Origin: Pseudomonas anatoliensis
Lineage (GTDB): Bacteria; Pseudomonadota; Gammaproteobacteria; Pseudomonadales; Pseudomonadaceae
DNA length: 64,000 nt
Assembly (NCBI RefSeq): GCF_017976235.1
Contig: NZ_JACVHC010000009.1
Location: 237,034 to 301,033 of the forward strand
Reading direction: 5' to 3'
Position 1 is the stretch's first letter, and every line of letters begins with the position of its first letter. Positions 50,130-58,287 of this stretch are shown piece by piece. A program made the position numbers and the translations under genes. The notes beneath the pieces were generated by a model. The model was not told the origin of the DNA and made no database searches. It saw only the letters and a list, made by a program, of their open reading frames with translations.

Positions 50130-50315
50130 TATTTCGGGCCGGTCTCCGGGCTCACGCGTATCGATGCTTTCACCTTCCCATGGCCGTCTGGCCACAGTGG
50201 TGTGTCGAAAGCATCACGCGCATACCGTTGCGGGGGCAGCACCGGACTTGTTCAAAAAGAACGTACCGGTTTCCCGTTTCACCCCATGCACGGCGGCATG
50301 GGACACCTGAAACTG
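50130..50315 (-). ncRNA. Cobalamin riboswitch
   Basis: Read on the minus strand, the region has the hallmark cobalamin elements in order: GGTGAAACGGGAAACCGG, then GGTGCTGCCCCCGCAACGGT, then the B12-box-like CACTGTGGCC with GGGAAGGTGAAAG, and GAGCCCGGAGACCGGCC at the 3' end. It ends about 100 bases upstream of the BtuB-like start. It should lower expression of the three-gene operon when B12 is plentiful, by transcription or translation control; the expression platform lies in 50027-50130 but I could not resolve it. Confidence 0.95.
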
Positions 50316-50377
50316 GACGGCATCTGAACACTCGAATGACCGTTCGTCAACGCCGCAGCTATTATCGGACGCTCAGT

Positions 50378-51268
50378 TCAGCCCCGCTGTAGAGCGGCAA
50401 ACTGGTTGCTCAACCACGCATACAGTTGCGATACCGCGGGGGAGATTTGTTTGCGATGCGGGCACACCAGACTCAACGGCGAGGCCTCTCCCGCAAAGTC
50501 CGGCAGCAGCACAAGCAGGCGTCCTGCGCTCACGTCAGCGCTGACATCCAGCCAGGATTTGTTGGCGATACCTTCACCGTCCAGTGCCCAGCGCCGAACC
50601 ACATCGGCATCGTCGCTGAACAGCGGGCCAGAGACTTGAATAGTCTGTCCGGCCAGGCACCATTTGTCGTAGACCCGACCATTCTGCAGGTAGAGCAGGC
50701 AAGGATGATTCAACAAGTCGTCCGGCGTTTTCGGTTGCCCTTGGCGTTGCACATAGGCTGGAGATGCGACCAGCACCCGGTTATTCCAAGGCGCGAGTGG
50801 CAGAGCCACGTAGTTGGCGTCTTCGTTGGTACCGTACCGAATGGCGACGTCCACCGGGTCGCGAAACAGATCGGCTTTCTGGTCCGACAGTACAAGGCGC
50901 AGTGTCAGTTCCGGATGCTGACGACGGAACGTCGTCAACCACGGCAGCAGAATATTGCGCCCCAGATCAGACGGCGCAGTGACTTGCAGCACGCCGCGCA
51001 GCGTGGCGTTTTCACCCCGCAGGTTTTCCTCGCCTTGCTTCAGGGCTTCGAGCACGGCGTGGGCGGTGGGCAAATATTGCTCACCTTCGGCAGTCAAACG
51101 CAGGCTGCGGGTGGTTCGCGCAAACAGGCGCACATCCAGTTCGCGCTCCAGGCGTTTGATGGCGGCGGCGACCTGCCCCGGCAACAAATCGGCCTCCAGC
51201 GCCGCGGCGGTAAAGCTGCCCAGCGCTGCGCTGCGGGTGAACAGGGCGAGATCATCGATGCGGATCAT
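50378..51268 (-). CDS. LysR-family regulator
   Basis: 296 residues: helix-turn-helix at 1-65 (LALFTRSAALGSFTAAALEA, QVAAAIKRLERELDVRLFAR) and a LysR effector domain (PELTLRLVLSDQKADLFRDP; DGEGIANKSWLDVSADVSAG). It is divergent from the quinone-oxidoreductase-like gene at 51379 across 110 bp and probably controls it and the two downstream genes. The inducer is unknown. Confidence 0.93.
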   Translation of the reverse strand: MIRIDDLALFTRSAALGSFTAAALEADLLPGQVAAAIKRLERELDVRLFARTTRSLRLTAEGEQYLPTAHAVLEALKQGEENLRGENATLRGVLQVTAPSDLGRNILLPWLTTFRRQHPELTLRLVLSDQKADLFRDPVDVAIRYGTNEDANYVALPLAPWNNRVLVASPAYVQRQGQPKTPDDLLNHPCLLYLQNGRVYDKWCLAGQTIQVSGPLFSDDADVVRRWALDGEGIANKSWLDVSADVSAGRLLVLLPDFAGEASPLSLVCPHRKQISPAVSQLYAWLSNQFAALQRG

Positions 51269-51378
51269 TTTCTCTTCTGCAGTGAAAGTGTTGGCGCATT
51301 CTGCAGGTTTTTCTTTCTCCGTGGGAAGCCGAAGATGGTGGCAAGTGAATGCTTCAACCCTTCAGACAGCGAGTGCCC

Positions 51379-52386
51379 ATGAAAGCCATCACCTTTGTAC
51401 AACACGCCCTGCCCATTGAAGATCCGCAATCATTGCAGGACATCGAGATGGCTGCGCCAGTGCCCGGTCCGCGTGATCTGCTGGTCGAGGTACGGGCCGT
51501 TTCAGTCAACCCGGTCGACACCAAGGTGCGCGCCGGTACTTTCACCAAAGAACCGAAAATCCTTGGTTGGGATGCGGCCGGCATCGTCCGCGCAGTCGGT
51601 TCGCAAGTGACGCTGTTTCAACCGGGCGACGAAGTGTTTTACGCCGGCTCGATTATCCGCAGCGGTAGCTACAGCGAATTGCATTTGGTGGATGAGCGGA
51701 TTGTCGGGCACAAGCCGCGTTCGTTGAGTGCTGCCGAGGCGGCGGCATTGCCGTTAACGTCGATCACGGCGTGGGAATTATTGTTCGACCGTCTCGGTGT
51801 CGCCGAGGCCAGCGGGGAGGGCAAATGCCTGTTGATTACCGGCGCGGCAGGTGGCGTCGGTTCGATGCTGGTGCAACTGGCTCGGCAGTTGACCCGACTC
51901 ACGGTGATCGGCACCGCCTCGCGCCCGGAGACCGCTGGTTGGGTGAAGCAGTTGGGCGCCCATCACGTCATCGATCACAGCCAGCCACTGCTCGCTCAGT
52001 TGCAGGCCCTCGGGATTGCCGAGGTCGATTACGTCGCCAGCCTGACCCACACCGAACAGCACTTTCTACAACTGATCGAAGTGCTGCGACCGCAGGGGCG
52101 TTTAGCGGTGATTGATGATCCCGAGAGCCTTGATGTGATGCCGCTCAAGCGCAAGTCATTGTCGCTGCATTGGGAGTTGATGTTCACCCGTTCGTTGTAC
52201 GAAACGGCGGACATGATCGAGCAGCATCACCTGCTGAACCGGGTCGCCGACCTGATTGATCTGGGGGTTTTGCAGACCACCGTCGGCGAGCACTTCGGCG
52301 CGATCAACGCGGCAAACATGCGCCGGGCTCATGCGCTGGTCGAGAGCGGCAAAGCCCGGGGCAAGATCGTTCTCGAAGGTTTTTGA
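51379..52386 (+). CDS. Zinc-less medium-chain alcohol dehydrogenase/quinone reductase family protein
   Basis: 335 residues: GroES-like N-terminus (VEVRAVSVNPVDTKVRAGTF; WDAAGIVRAVGSQVTLFQPG), cofactor loop ITGAAGGVGSMLVQLARQLT, and the terminal ALVESGKARGKIVLEGF. It lacks the zinc ligands of classical alcohol dehydrogenases and belongs with the AdhP/YhdH-like zinc-binding-family quinone reductases. The likely reaction is NADPH-dependent reduction of a quinone or enone. It starts at ATG 51379, not ten codons earlier, and heads a probable operon with the two genes downstream. Confidence 0.9.
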   Translation: MKAITFVQHALPIEDPQSLQDIEMAAPVPGPRDLLVEVRAVSVNPVDTKVRAGTFTKEPKILGWDAAGIVRAVGSQVTLFQPGDEVFYAGSIIRSGSYSELHLVDERIVGHKPRSLSAAEAAALPLTSITAWELLFDRLGVAEASGEGKCLLITGAAGGVGSMLVQLARQLTRLTVIGTASRPETAGWVKQLGAHHVIDHSQPLLAQLQALGIAEVDYVASLTHTEQHFLQLIEVLRPQGRLAVIDDPESLDVMPLKRKSLSLHWELMFTRSLYETADMIEQHHLLNRVADLIDLGVLQTTVGEHFGAINAANMRRAHALVESGKARGKIVLEGF

Positions 52387-52442
52387 TATCCGTCACTTGA
52401 ATCGTCAGACAGGCTCCATAAAGGGCCTGTCAGGAGCACTTT

Positions 52443-53627
52443 ATGCGTATGAAAAAACTCTCCGCGGTTATCGCCTTGTTATCGGCTGCCGCGTTTGGTG
52501 CGCCGTTCGCCCATGCCATCAACGCTGTCGCCTTGCCGGCGGACGCTCCCGCCGATCGATCCTTCGGCAAGCTTGAACAAGTGCATGCGTTCTACGATGC
52601 GATGCCCACCGGCGTGACCGTCAGCGAGACCGGGCGGGTCTTCGTCAACTTTCCGCGCTGGGGCGACAACGTGCCGTTCACCGTGGGCGAGATCCGCGAC
52701 GGCAAAGTGGTGGCCTATCCGAACGCCGCGATCAACACGGAAAACCCCAACGACCCAAGCGACGGATTAATCAGTGTGCAAAGTGTGGTGGCCGATGGTC
52801 AGGGGCGTGTCTGGCTGCTCGACACAGCAGCGCCGGGCTTCGCTGACCCCAAGCCGCGAGGAGCGAAACTGGTCGCGATAGACCTTGCCAGCAACAAAGT
52901 CGTCAAGCGGCTGGTGTTCCCGGACAACGTCATGTTGCCCAGCACATATGTCAACGACATGCGTTTCGACTTTCGCAACGGCGCCGAGGGCACCGTGTAT
53001 CTGACCGACTCCTCGCTGCGAGGCCCGGGCGCGATCATTGTCATGGACATCGCCAGCGGGCGTGCCATGCGTCGTTTGAGCGGCGTGCCAGCAACGTCGG
53101 TTGATCCGGCTTTCGTCCCGGTCGTTGAAGGCTTGCCAGTGATGGTCGAAGGCGCCGGCGGCAAGCCCAAACCGCTGGGTGTGGCGTCGGACGGTATTGC
53201 CCTGTCAGCCGATGGCCAGACGCTGTATTTCACGCCTCTGTCCAGTCGACACCTGTATGCCGTGTCCACTTCGCTGTTGCGCGATGCCACCGTCAGCGAG
53301 CAACAACTGGCTGCCGCCGTTCAGGATCTGGGCGAGAAAGGGGCCTCCGATGGCATGGAGGCTGACGCCGACGGCGCCGTCTATGCCGGGGACTACGAAC
53401 ACAACTCGATCCGCAAGCGGCTGCCGGATGGCCAATGGCAGACGCTGGTGCACGACCCCCGTTTGCTCTGGCCTGACACGTTGTCGATTGGCCCAGATGG
53501 CTATCTGTATTTCATCGCCAACCAGTTGCACCGCCAGGCGGCGTTTCGCGGCGGACAGGATCAACGACAGAAACCCTACAGCCTGCTGCGTCTGAAAATC
53601 GACGCGACGCCTGCGCCTACCCGGTAA
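52443..53627 (+). CDS. Secreted major-royal-jelly/yellow-related protein
   Basis: 394 residues with a signal peptide (VIALLSAAAFGAPFAHA). A six-bladed propeller of the MRJP/yellow family: GVTVSETGRVFVNFPRWGDN, GLISVQSVVADGQGRVWLLD, TYVNDMRFDFRNGAEGTVYL, SDGIALSADGQTLYFTPLSS and LWPDTLSIGPDGYLYFIANQ. The family includes eukaryotic dopachrome-conversion enzymes; bacterial members have unknown ligands. AGGAG precedes ATG 52443. It is 56 bp after the reductase gene and 26 bp before a monooxygenase-like gene. Confidence 0.88.
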   Translation: MRMKKLSAVIALLSAAAFGAPFAHAINAVALPADAPADRSFGKLEQVHAFYDAMPTGVTVSETGRVFVNFPRWGDNVPFTVGEIRDGKVVAYPNAAINTENPNDPSDGLISVQSVVADGQGRVWLLDTAAPGFADPKPRGAKLVAIDLASNKVVKRLVFPDNVMLPSTYVNDMRFDFRNGAEGTVYLTDSSLRGPGAIIVMDIASGRAMRRLSGVPATSVDPAFVPVVEGLPVMVEGAGGKPKPLGVASDGIALSADGQTLYFTPLSSRHLYAVSTSLLRDATVSEQQLAAAVQDLGEKGASDGMEADADGAVYAGDYEHNSIRKRLPDGQWQTLVHDPRLLWPDTLSIGPDGYLYFIANQLHRQAAFRGGQDQRQKPYSLLRLKIDATPAPTR

Positions 53628-53653
53628 TACCTGTTTTATCTTTCGGAGAACTG

Positions 53654-53965
53654 ATGATGAATGCGTCCACTGAAGTGTTGGTTTCGATTGCCGTACTCAA
53701 GGCCAAAAAGGGTCAGGAACAGGCCTTGAAAGAAGGGCTTCTGGCACTGGTCGAACCGACCCGGGCAGAGCCAGGCAATCTCGATTATGTGTTGTTTGAA
53801 CTGCGCGATGAGCGCGGCACGTTTTACATGCGCGAGGCGTTCAAGGATCAAGCGGCACTGGATGCGCACTTCGCCATGCCGTACTTCCAGCGCTTCGCTG
53901 CTACGGCGGATGACCTGCTTGAAGAGCCCTTGCAACTGATCTTTCTTGAACAGGTATCGAGCTGA
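53654..53965 (+). CDS. Antibiotic-biosynthesis-monooxygenase (ABM) family protein, putative quinol monooxygenase
   Basis: 103 residues, the usual size for a dimeric alpha+beta barrel of the ABM family (YgiN-like). Signature residues include VLVSIAVLKAKKGQEQALKE, TRAEPGNLDYVLFELRDERG and YMREAFKDQAALDAHFAMPY, with the His-xx-xx-Tyr region typical of quinol-oxidising members. Together with the upstream reductase this resembles an MdaB/YgiN-like quinone redox pair. Third gene of the LysR-linked operon. Confidence 0.9.
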   Translation: MMNASTEVLVSIAVLKAKKGQEQALKEGLLALVEPTRAEPGNLDYVLFELRDERGTFYMREAFKDQAALDAHFAMPYFQRFAATADDLLEEPLQLIFLEQVSS

Positions 53966-54078
53966 CGGCATCGCGCAATTGTTGAGTGGCTTGTGGGTGC
54001 CCGGGTCTATATTCTTCACGGCTGTTTATGCGCGTCGAATAGTGGCTGAGAACAGCCTTTCAATTAGGGAAGAATTGA

Positions 54079-55206
54079 ATGCCGTTCAGGGTGATGGTGG
54101 TCGGTGGCTACGGTAATTTCGGTAGCATCGTTTGCGGGCATTTGGCGGTCATGCCGGGGGTAGAACTGCTGCTCTCGGGACGCGACCCGCATAAGTTGCA
54201 GCGCAAGGTCGATGAGCTGAACAGCCAATCGGCTGCTGTCGCCGAAGGTTGGTGCGGTGATGCCATGGGCCCTGCGTTCAGCGCCGCTTTGCGCTCGCTG
54301 AGTATCCGCTTGGTCATCCACACCGGCGGGCCGTTTCAGGGGCAATCCTATGCGGTCGCCGAAAACTGCATCGCTGCCGGAGTGAATTATTGCGACCTGG
54401 CGGACTGTCGAACCTTCGTCAACGGCGTGGGTATTCACGACGCACGGGCGAAAGCGGCGGGCGTGGCGATCCTCAGTGGTTGCAGTTCGGTGCCGACGCT
54501 TTCGTCAGCGATCATCGATCAGCAGCGTCACCGATTCTCGCGTATCGATTCGATCGAATACGGCGTATCCGCTTCGGCGAAAATGCCAGGCCTGTCGACG
54601 ATCGAAGGTGTGCTGGCCTACGCCGGCAAGCCGATCAAACAACTGAAAAACGGCAAGGTGCATGAAGTGTCGGGTTGGCAGGATCTGACCCTGCGCAAAA
54701 TACCGCAACTGGGCACCCGCTTGCTGGCGAATGTCGACGTGCCGGACCTGGATATTTTTGCCGGACGCTATGGCGCGCACACGCTGAGCTTCAAGGCAGG
54801 TGCGGGGCTGAAACTCGCCGGTGTTGCCAACGCTTTGTTAGCGCAGGCAGTAAAGATCGGGCTGGTTCGCGACCATCTCCCTTGGGCCGCCAGACTGCAT
54901 CGGCTGGGCACCCGATTCGAGCGTTTTGGCGATGGCAAAAGTGCCATGTACATCGACGTTCAGGGCGCTGGCGTTGAAGGACAACCGCTGACCATGACCG
55001 CACAACTGACCGCACTGAACGACAAAGGCCCGGAAATCCCCAGCTGCGCCGCCGTCGCGCTGGCCGCGAAAATGGCTGAAGGTTATGTGCCACAACCGGG
55101 TGCCCGGCCCTGCGTCGGCGAAATCAGCGTCGCTGAATACCTGTCCGCGATCAACGATCCGGGCAACTTGAGCCTGTCCGTGCAGTTTTCTGACGGGCAG
55201 TCCTGA
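54079..55206 (+). CDS. Saccharopine dehydrogenase-family NAD(P)-binding protein
   Basis: 375 residues. An N-terminal Rossmann motif VVGGYGNFGSIVCGHLA is followed by HTGGPFQGQSYAVAENCIAA and YCDLADCRTFVNGV, typical of the trans-acting enoyl-reductase-like branch of the saccharopine dehydrogenase family. The C-terminal half is a substrate-like domain rich in Gly and Ala. True lysine metabolism is unlikely. It converges on a DCC-family gene with 7 bp between stops; the two families are often neighbours. Confidence 0.85.
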   Translation: MPFRVMVVGGYGNFGSIVCGHLAVMPGVELLLSGRDPHKLQRKVDELNSQSAAVAEGWCGDAMGPAFSAALRSLSIRLVIHTGGPFQGQSYAVAENCIAAGVNYCDLADCRTFVNGVGIHDARAKAAGVAILSGCSSVPTLSSAIIDQQRHRFSRIDSIEYGVSASAKMPGLSTIEGVLAYAGKPIKQLKNGKVHEVSGWQDLTLRKIPQLGTRLLANVDVPDLDIFAGRYGAHTLSFKAGAGLKLAGVANALLAQAVKIGLVRDHLPWAARLHRLGTRFERFGDGKSAMYIDVQGAGVEGQPLTMTAQLTALNDKGPEIPSCAAVALAAKMAEGYVPQPGARPCVGEISVAEYLSAINDPGNLSLSVQFSDGQS

Positions 55207-55213
55207 GCACGCT

Positions 55214-55690
55214 TTATCGGTGTGCTTGTGCTGAAGATGGCGCAGGCATTTTCAGAAATCGCTGCTCGTGATCAGGACTCGGCAGCAGGCAGCTGTCGTA
55301 CTTGCCGAACAGCCGATAACGGTTCAACGCGATGCGGTCGTACGCCCAGTCCCGCAGCGCCCGCGGGAAAATCCGCAGCAAGCGCAAGGGCTGCCAACGG
55401 CCTGACAACTGGCCGATGACTTCGAAAAAGGCCTCCGATCGTTCCCAGTAATTCCGGTCACGAATCACCGCCATGGTGTTGAACTGGTCCATCGGCAACC
55501 CGGCCCACGCGAGCAGCGCCTGCCCCTCGGGCGACTGCACTGCTGCCAGCCGCACACGCCGCTGATGATCATGCCGAATCAGAAACCGCGCCCAGCCATT
55601 GCATAGCTTGCACACACCGTCGAACAGCACCACGGTTTCGCCGGGTTTGAGCAATGGCGTGGGGGTAGGGCGGGTTTGCGCGGTTGGCAT
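55214..55690 (-). CDS. DCC-family thiol-disulfide oxidoreductase-like protein (DUF393)
   Basis: 158 residues from ATG 55690. The DxxCxxC signature is intact: VLFDGVCKLCNGWARFLIRH. FEVIGQLSGRWQPLRLLRIF and DWAYDRIALNRYRLFG complete the DCC/DUF393 pattern, which is distantly thioredoxin-like. The physiological partner is unknown. It is convergent with the saccharopine dehydrogenase-family gene. Confidence 0.9.
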   Translation of the reverse strand: MPTAQTRPTPTPLLKPGETVVLFDGVCKLCNGWARFLIRHDHQRRVRLAAVQSPEGQALLAWAGLPMDQFNTMAVIRDRNYWERSEAFFEVIGQLSGRWQPLRLLRIFPRALRDWAYDRIALNRYRLFGKYDSCLLPSPDHEQRFLKMPAPSSAQAHR

Positions 55691-55776
55691 GAGCGTGAGT
55701 CCATCGCAATCGGGTTGCTGCGGATCATATCGCAATGCTCCCGGTCGACTGAAATGTGCTGGATTCTCGTATTGAC

Positions 55777-55796
55777 ATATCGAAAAATGTCGATAT
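55777..55796. promoter_or_regulatory. Palindromic operator overlapping the promoter of the ArsR gene
   Basis: ATATCGA-N6-TCGATAT. It overlaps a good promoter: -35 TTGACA at 55772-55777 and -10 TATCCT at 55794-55799, spacing 16. The same arms and the same spacing recur upstream of the next gene (56133-56154). Autorepression by the ArsR-family product is the simplest reading. Confidence 0.85.
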
Positions 55797-55805
55797 CCTC
55801 GCGGC

Positions 55806-56108
55806 ATGGACTTACTCGAAATATTCAAAGCACTTTCAAACCAGACCCGACTTGAAATCCTCAAGGGTTTGAAAGACCCCGAAAAGAACTTCCCGCCACA
55901 GGATGAAGGTGACGTTCATACGGTGGGCGTGTGTGTGAGCAGTATCCAGGAAGGTGTCGGGCTGTCGCAGTCGACGGTGTCTTCTTATCTCGCAACGCTG
56001 CAACGCGTGGGTTTGGTTGAAGTCAGGCGTATCGGTCAATGGACCTACTACAAACGCAATGAAGCGGCCATCAGCGTTCTTGCCGAGATCATCGGGAAGG
56101 ACCTGTAG
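55806..56108 (+). CDS. ArsR-family transcriptional regulator, possibly leaderless
   Basis: 100 residues: winged helix with LLEIFKALSNQTRLEILKGL (1-20s) and recognition segment EGVGLSQSTVSSYLATLQRV, then VEVRRIGQWTYYKRNE. The start ATG is only seven bases after the predicted -10 and has no Shine-Dalgarno, so the mRNA may be leaderless. Three cysteine- or redox-type sensing positions are not obvious apart from C43 (VGVCVSSI). It is likely to repress itself and the oxidoreductase operon that follows. Confidence 0.9.
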   Translation: MDLLEIFKALSNQTRLEILKGLKDPEKNFPPQDEGDVHTVGVCVSSIQEGVGLSQSTVSSYLATLQRVGLVEVRRIGQWTYYKRNEAAISVLAEIIGKDL

Positions 56109-56132
56109 TTTTCAGCTGTCTTTTTACCTGAA

Positions 56133-56154
56133 GATATCGAGAAATCTCGATATC
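56133..56154. promoter_or_regulatory. Perfect palindromic operator upstream of the oxidoreductase gene
   Basis: A 22-bp perfect palindrome with half site GATATCGAGA; its core ATATCGA-N6-TCGATAT equals that of the ArsR promoter. It lies 27 bp upstream of the ATG at 56181, within the 72-bp gap after the ArsR gene. A T-run follows, so it could also form a hairpin that ends the ArsR transcript. Confidence 0.85.
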
Positions 56155-56180
56155 CCTTTTTGTCGAAATGAGGATATACG

Positions 56181-57176
56181 ATGAAAGCTCTGATACTTAA
56201 ATCATTTGGCGGCCCGCAAGCGTTCGAACTTTGCGACGTGCCCAAGCCCGTGCCCCAAGCTGGGCAGGTTCTGGTGCGGGTGCACGCGACTTCGATCAAC
56301 CCGTTGGATTTCCAGGTTCGCCGCGGCGATTATCCAGACCTGGTGCAACTACCGGCCATAACCGGGCATGACGTTTCAGGCGTCGTCGAAGCGGTGGGGC
56401 CAGGCGTGACAACCTTCGCTCCCGGAGACGAAGTCTGGTACACCCCGCAAATATTTGACGGGCAAGGCAGTTACGCCGAGTACCACGTTGCATCCGAAAG
56501 CATTGTCGGCAAGAAGCCTGCTGCGCTAAGCCATCTGGAGGCAGCCAGCCTGACGTTGGTCGGCGGGACGGCGTGGGAAGCATTGGTCGTACGTGCCGCG
56601 CTCAGAGTGGGCGAAACCATTCTGATACACGGTGGTGCCGGGGGCGTCGGGCATGTGGCGATCCAACTGGCAAAAGCCATCGGCGCCAAGGTGTTCACGA
56701 CCGTGCGCGAAGCAAACAGTGAGTTCGCACGCAGTATGGGGGCCGATGTAATCATCGATTATGAAAAGGAGGATTACGTCGACGCCATCCTGCGGGAAAC
56801 CGCTGGGCGCGGAGTCGATGTGGTGTTCGACACTATCGGCGGCAACACATTGTCACGCAGCCCCGACGCGCTCGCTCAATTGGGGCGGGTTGTCTCGATT
56901 GTGGATATCGCGCAGCCACAAAATGTCGTTCAGGCCTGGGGCAAGAACGCCAGTTATCACTTCGTTTTCACCCGACAAAACCGCGGCAAGCTTGATGAGC
57001 TCAGCGCGTTGATTGAGCGCGGTCAACTGCGCCCACACGTGGGTGCCGTCTATTCGCTTGCCGACATTCCACTCGCGCATGCCCGGCTGGAAAGCCCCAA
57101 CAATGGAATTCAAGGGAAGATCGCGATTGCCATCGAGGACAGTCTCATTGCGTCAGTACGCACTTTCAAACATTGA
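56181..57176 (+). CDS. Zinc-less medium-chain quinone oxidoreductase family protein
   Basis: 331 residues: VHATSINPLDFQVRRGDYPD (GroES-like), HGGAGGVGHVAIQLAKAIGA (cofactor loop near 150), and a C-terminal domain ending GIQGKIAIAIED. A good ribosome site GAGGA precedes ATG 56181. Likely NADPH:quinone or alkenal reduction. It is followed 21 bp later by an ABM-family gene and preceded by the ArsR operator, so the pair is probably ArsR-controlled. Confidence 0.9.
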   Translation: MKALILKSFGGPQAFELCDVPKPVPQAGQVLVRVHATSINPLDFQVRRGDYPDLVQLPAITGHDVSGVVEAVGPGVTTFAPGDEVWYTPQIFDGQGSYAEYHVASESIVGKKPAALSHLEAASLTLVGGTAWEALVVRAALRVGETILIHGGAGGVGHVAIQLAKAIGAKVFTTVREANSEFARSMGADVIIDYEKEDYVDAILRETAGRGVDVVFDTIGGNTLSRSPDALAQLGRVVSIVDIAQPQNVVQAWGKNASYHFVFTRQNRGKLDELSALIERGQLRPHVGAVYSLADIPLAHARLESPNNGIQGKIAIAIEDSLIASVRTFKH

Positions 57177-57197
57177 AAACCTATTTGGAGACACGCC

Positions 57198-57500
57198 ATG
57201 ATTTATGAAATCGCTTTGCTTCCCGTCCATAAAGAACAAGTAGAACAGTTCCGCCATGCGTTCGCCGAGGTCGCGCCCTTACTTACTCGCGCAAAGGGTT
57301 ACCTCGGTCACACGCTCGCGCAAGGGATCGAAAGTCCCGAGGTCTTCAACCTGATTGTGCAATGGCAAACACTCGAGGATCACACCCCGGGTTTTGAAGC
57401 GAGTGATGACCATCAGAGGTTCATGCTGGGCTTGCAGGATTACTTTTCGCAAGAGCCGACGGTGTATCACATTGACGGGCCGGAGTTTGCTAAAGGCTGA
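57198..57500 (+). CDS. ABM-family monooxygenase-like protein
   Basis: 100 residues of the dimeric alpha+beta barrel family: EIALLPVHKEQVEQFRHAFA, LTRAKGYLGHTLAQGIESPE, FNLIVQWQTLEDHTPGFEAS. A stand-alone ABM domain that may oxidise quinols or degrade a small aromatic. It is the second gene of the ArsR-linked pair, matching the reductase plus ABM composition of the LysR-linked operon at 51379-53965. Confidence 0.88.
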   Translation: MIYEIALLPVHKEQVEQFRHAFAEVAPLLTRAKGYLGHTLAQGIESPEVFNLIVQWQTLEDHTPGFEASDDHQRFMLGLQDYFSQEPTVYHIDGPEFAKG

Positions 57501-57515
57501 CGGGAAAAGCCGAAC

Positions 57516-57552
57516 AGCCCCCGGTACCTTTTAGAGAAGGGTATCGGGGGCT
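57516..57552. terminator. Hairpin between convergent ABM and msrA genes
   Basis: AGCCCCCG-G-TACC pairs with GGTA-T-CGGGGGCT across an 11-nt loop. No strong T-run on either side, so terminator strength is uncertain, but position between two convergent stops fits. Confidence 0.55.
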
Positions 57553-57584
57553 GATGTCGGAGATATGCGAACTCACTTTGGCTA

Positions 57585-58091
57585 TCAGTCGCGCTTGGGC
57601 AACTTCCAGTTCGGGCGGATAAAGTGGCAGGTGTAGCCATTCGGAATACGCTCCAGGTAATCCTGGTGTTCCGGCTCCGCTTCCCAGAATGGCCCTGCCG
57701 GTTCGATTTCGGTGACCACGCGGCCTGGCCACAACTTTGAAGCGTCAACGTCTGCTGCAGTGTCTTCGGCAACATCGCGTTGCTGTTCGCTGAGGTAGTA
57801 GATCGCCGAGCGATAGCTGGGCCCGAGGTCGTTACCCTGACGATTGGGTGTGCTCGGATCGTGTATCTGAAAGAAGAACTCGAGGATCTGCCGGTAACTG
57901 ATCACGGCGGGATCGAAGACGATTTCGATCGCTTCGGCATGATTGCCATGGTTGCGATAAGTGGCATTTGGCACATCGCCGCCGGTGTAGCCGACCCGCG
58001 TTTGCAACACACCGGGGTAGCGCCGCAGCAGGTCCTGCATACCCCAGAAGCAACCGCCGGCGAGGATGGCAGTTTCGGTTTGGCTGGTCAT
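57585..58091 (-). CDS. msrA: Peptide-methionine (S)-S-oxide reductase MsrA
   Basis: 168 residues with the catalytic motif GCFWG (13-17, Cys14), RVGYTGG, NHAEAIEIVFDP and FFQIHDPSTPNRQGNDLGPS, all hallmarks of MsrA. A resolving cysteine is likely in NGYTCHF near the C-terminus. It repairs methionine sulfoxide using thioredoxin. This is a compact MsrA; Pseudomonas often also carries a longer copy. It may be an oxidative-stress partner of the neighbouring reductase operon, though transcribed oppositely. Confidence 0.95.
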   Translation of the reverse strand: MTSQTETAILAGGCFWGMQDLLRRYPGVLQTRVGYTGGDVPNATYRNHGNHAEAIEIVFDPAVISYRQILEFFFQIHDPSTPNRQGNDLGPSYRSAIYYLSEQQRDVAEDTAADVDASKLWPGRVVTEIEPAGPFWEAEPEHQDYLERIPNGYTCHFIRPNWKLPKRD

Positions 58092-58287
58092 GGTCTGTCC
58101 TTCCCCTCGGGGGAGTGTCGGGTGTAGTGATTGTTATGAGGGCGCGTTGTCGAATTCCAAGGCTGATGCGTTTCAATCCAATCATTGACTGCGTCAATAA
58201 GAACCATTAACCCAATCAGGTTCTCATATCGAATAGGCGGCGTAAGATCGGCTCCATACCCAACCACTGCACACGGAGCACATCAAC

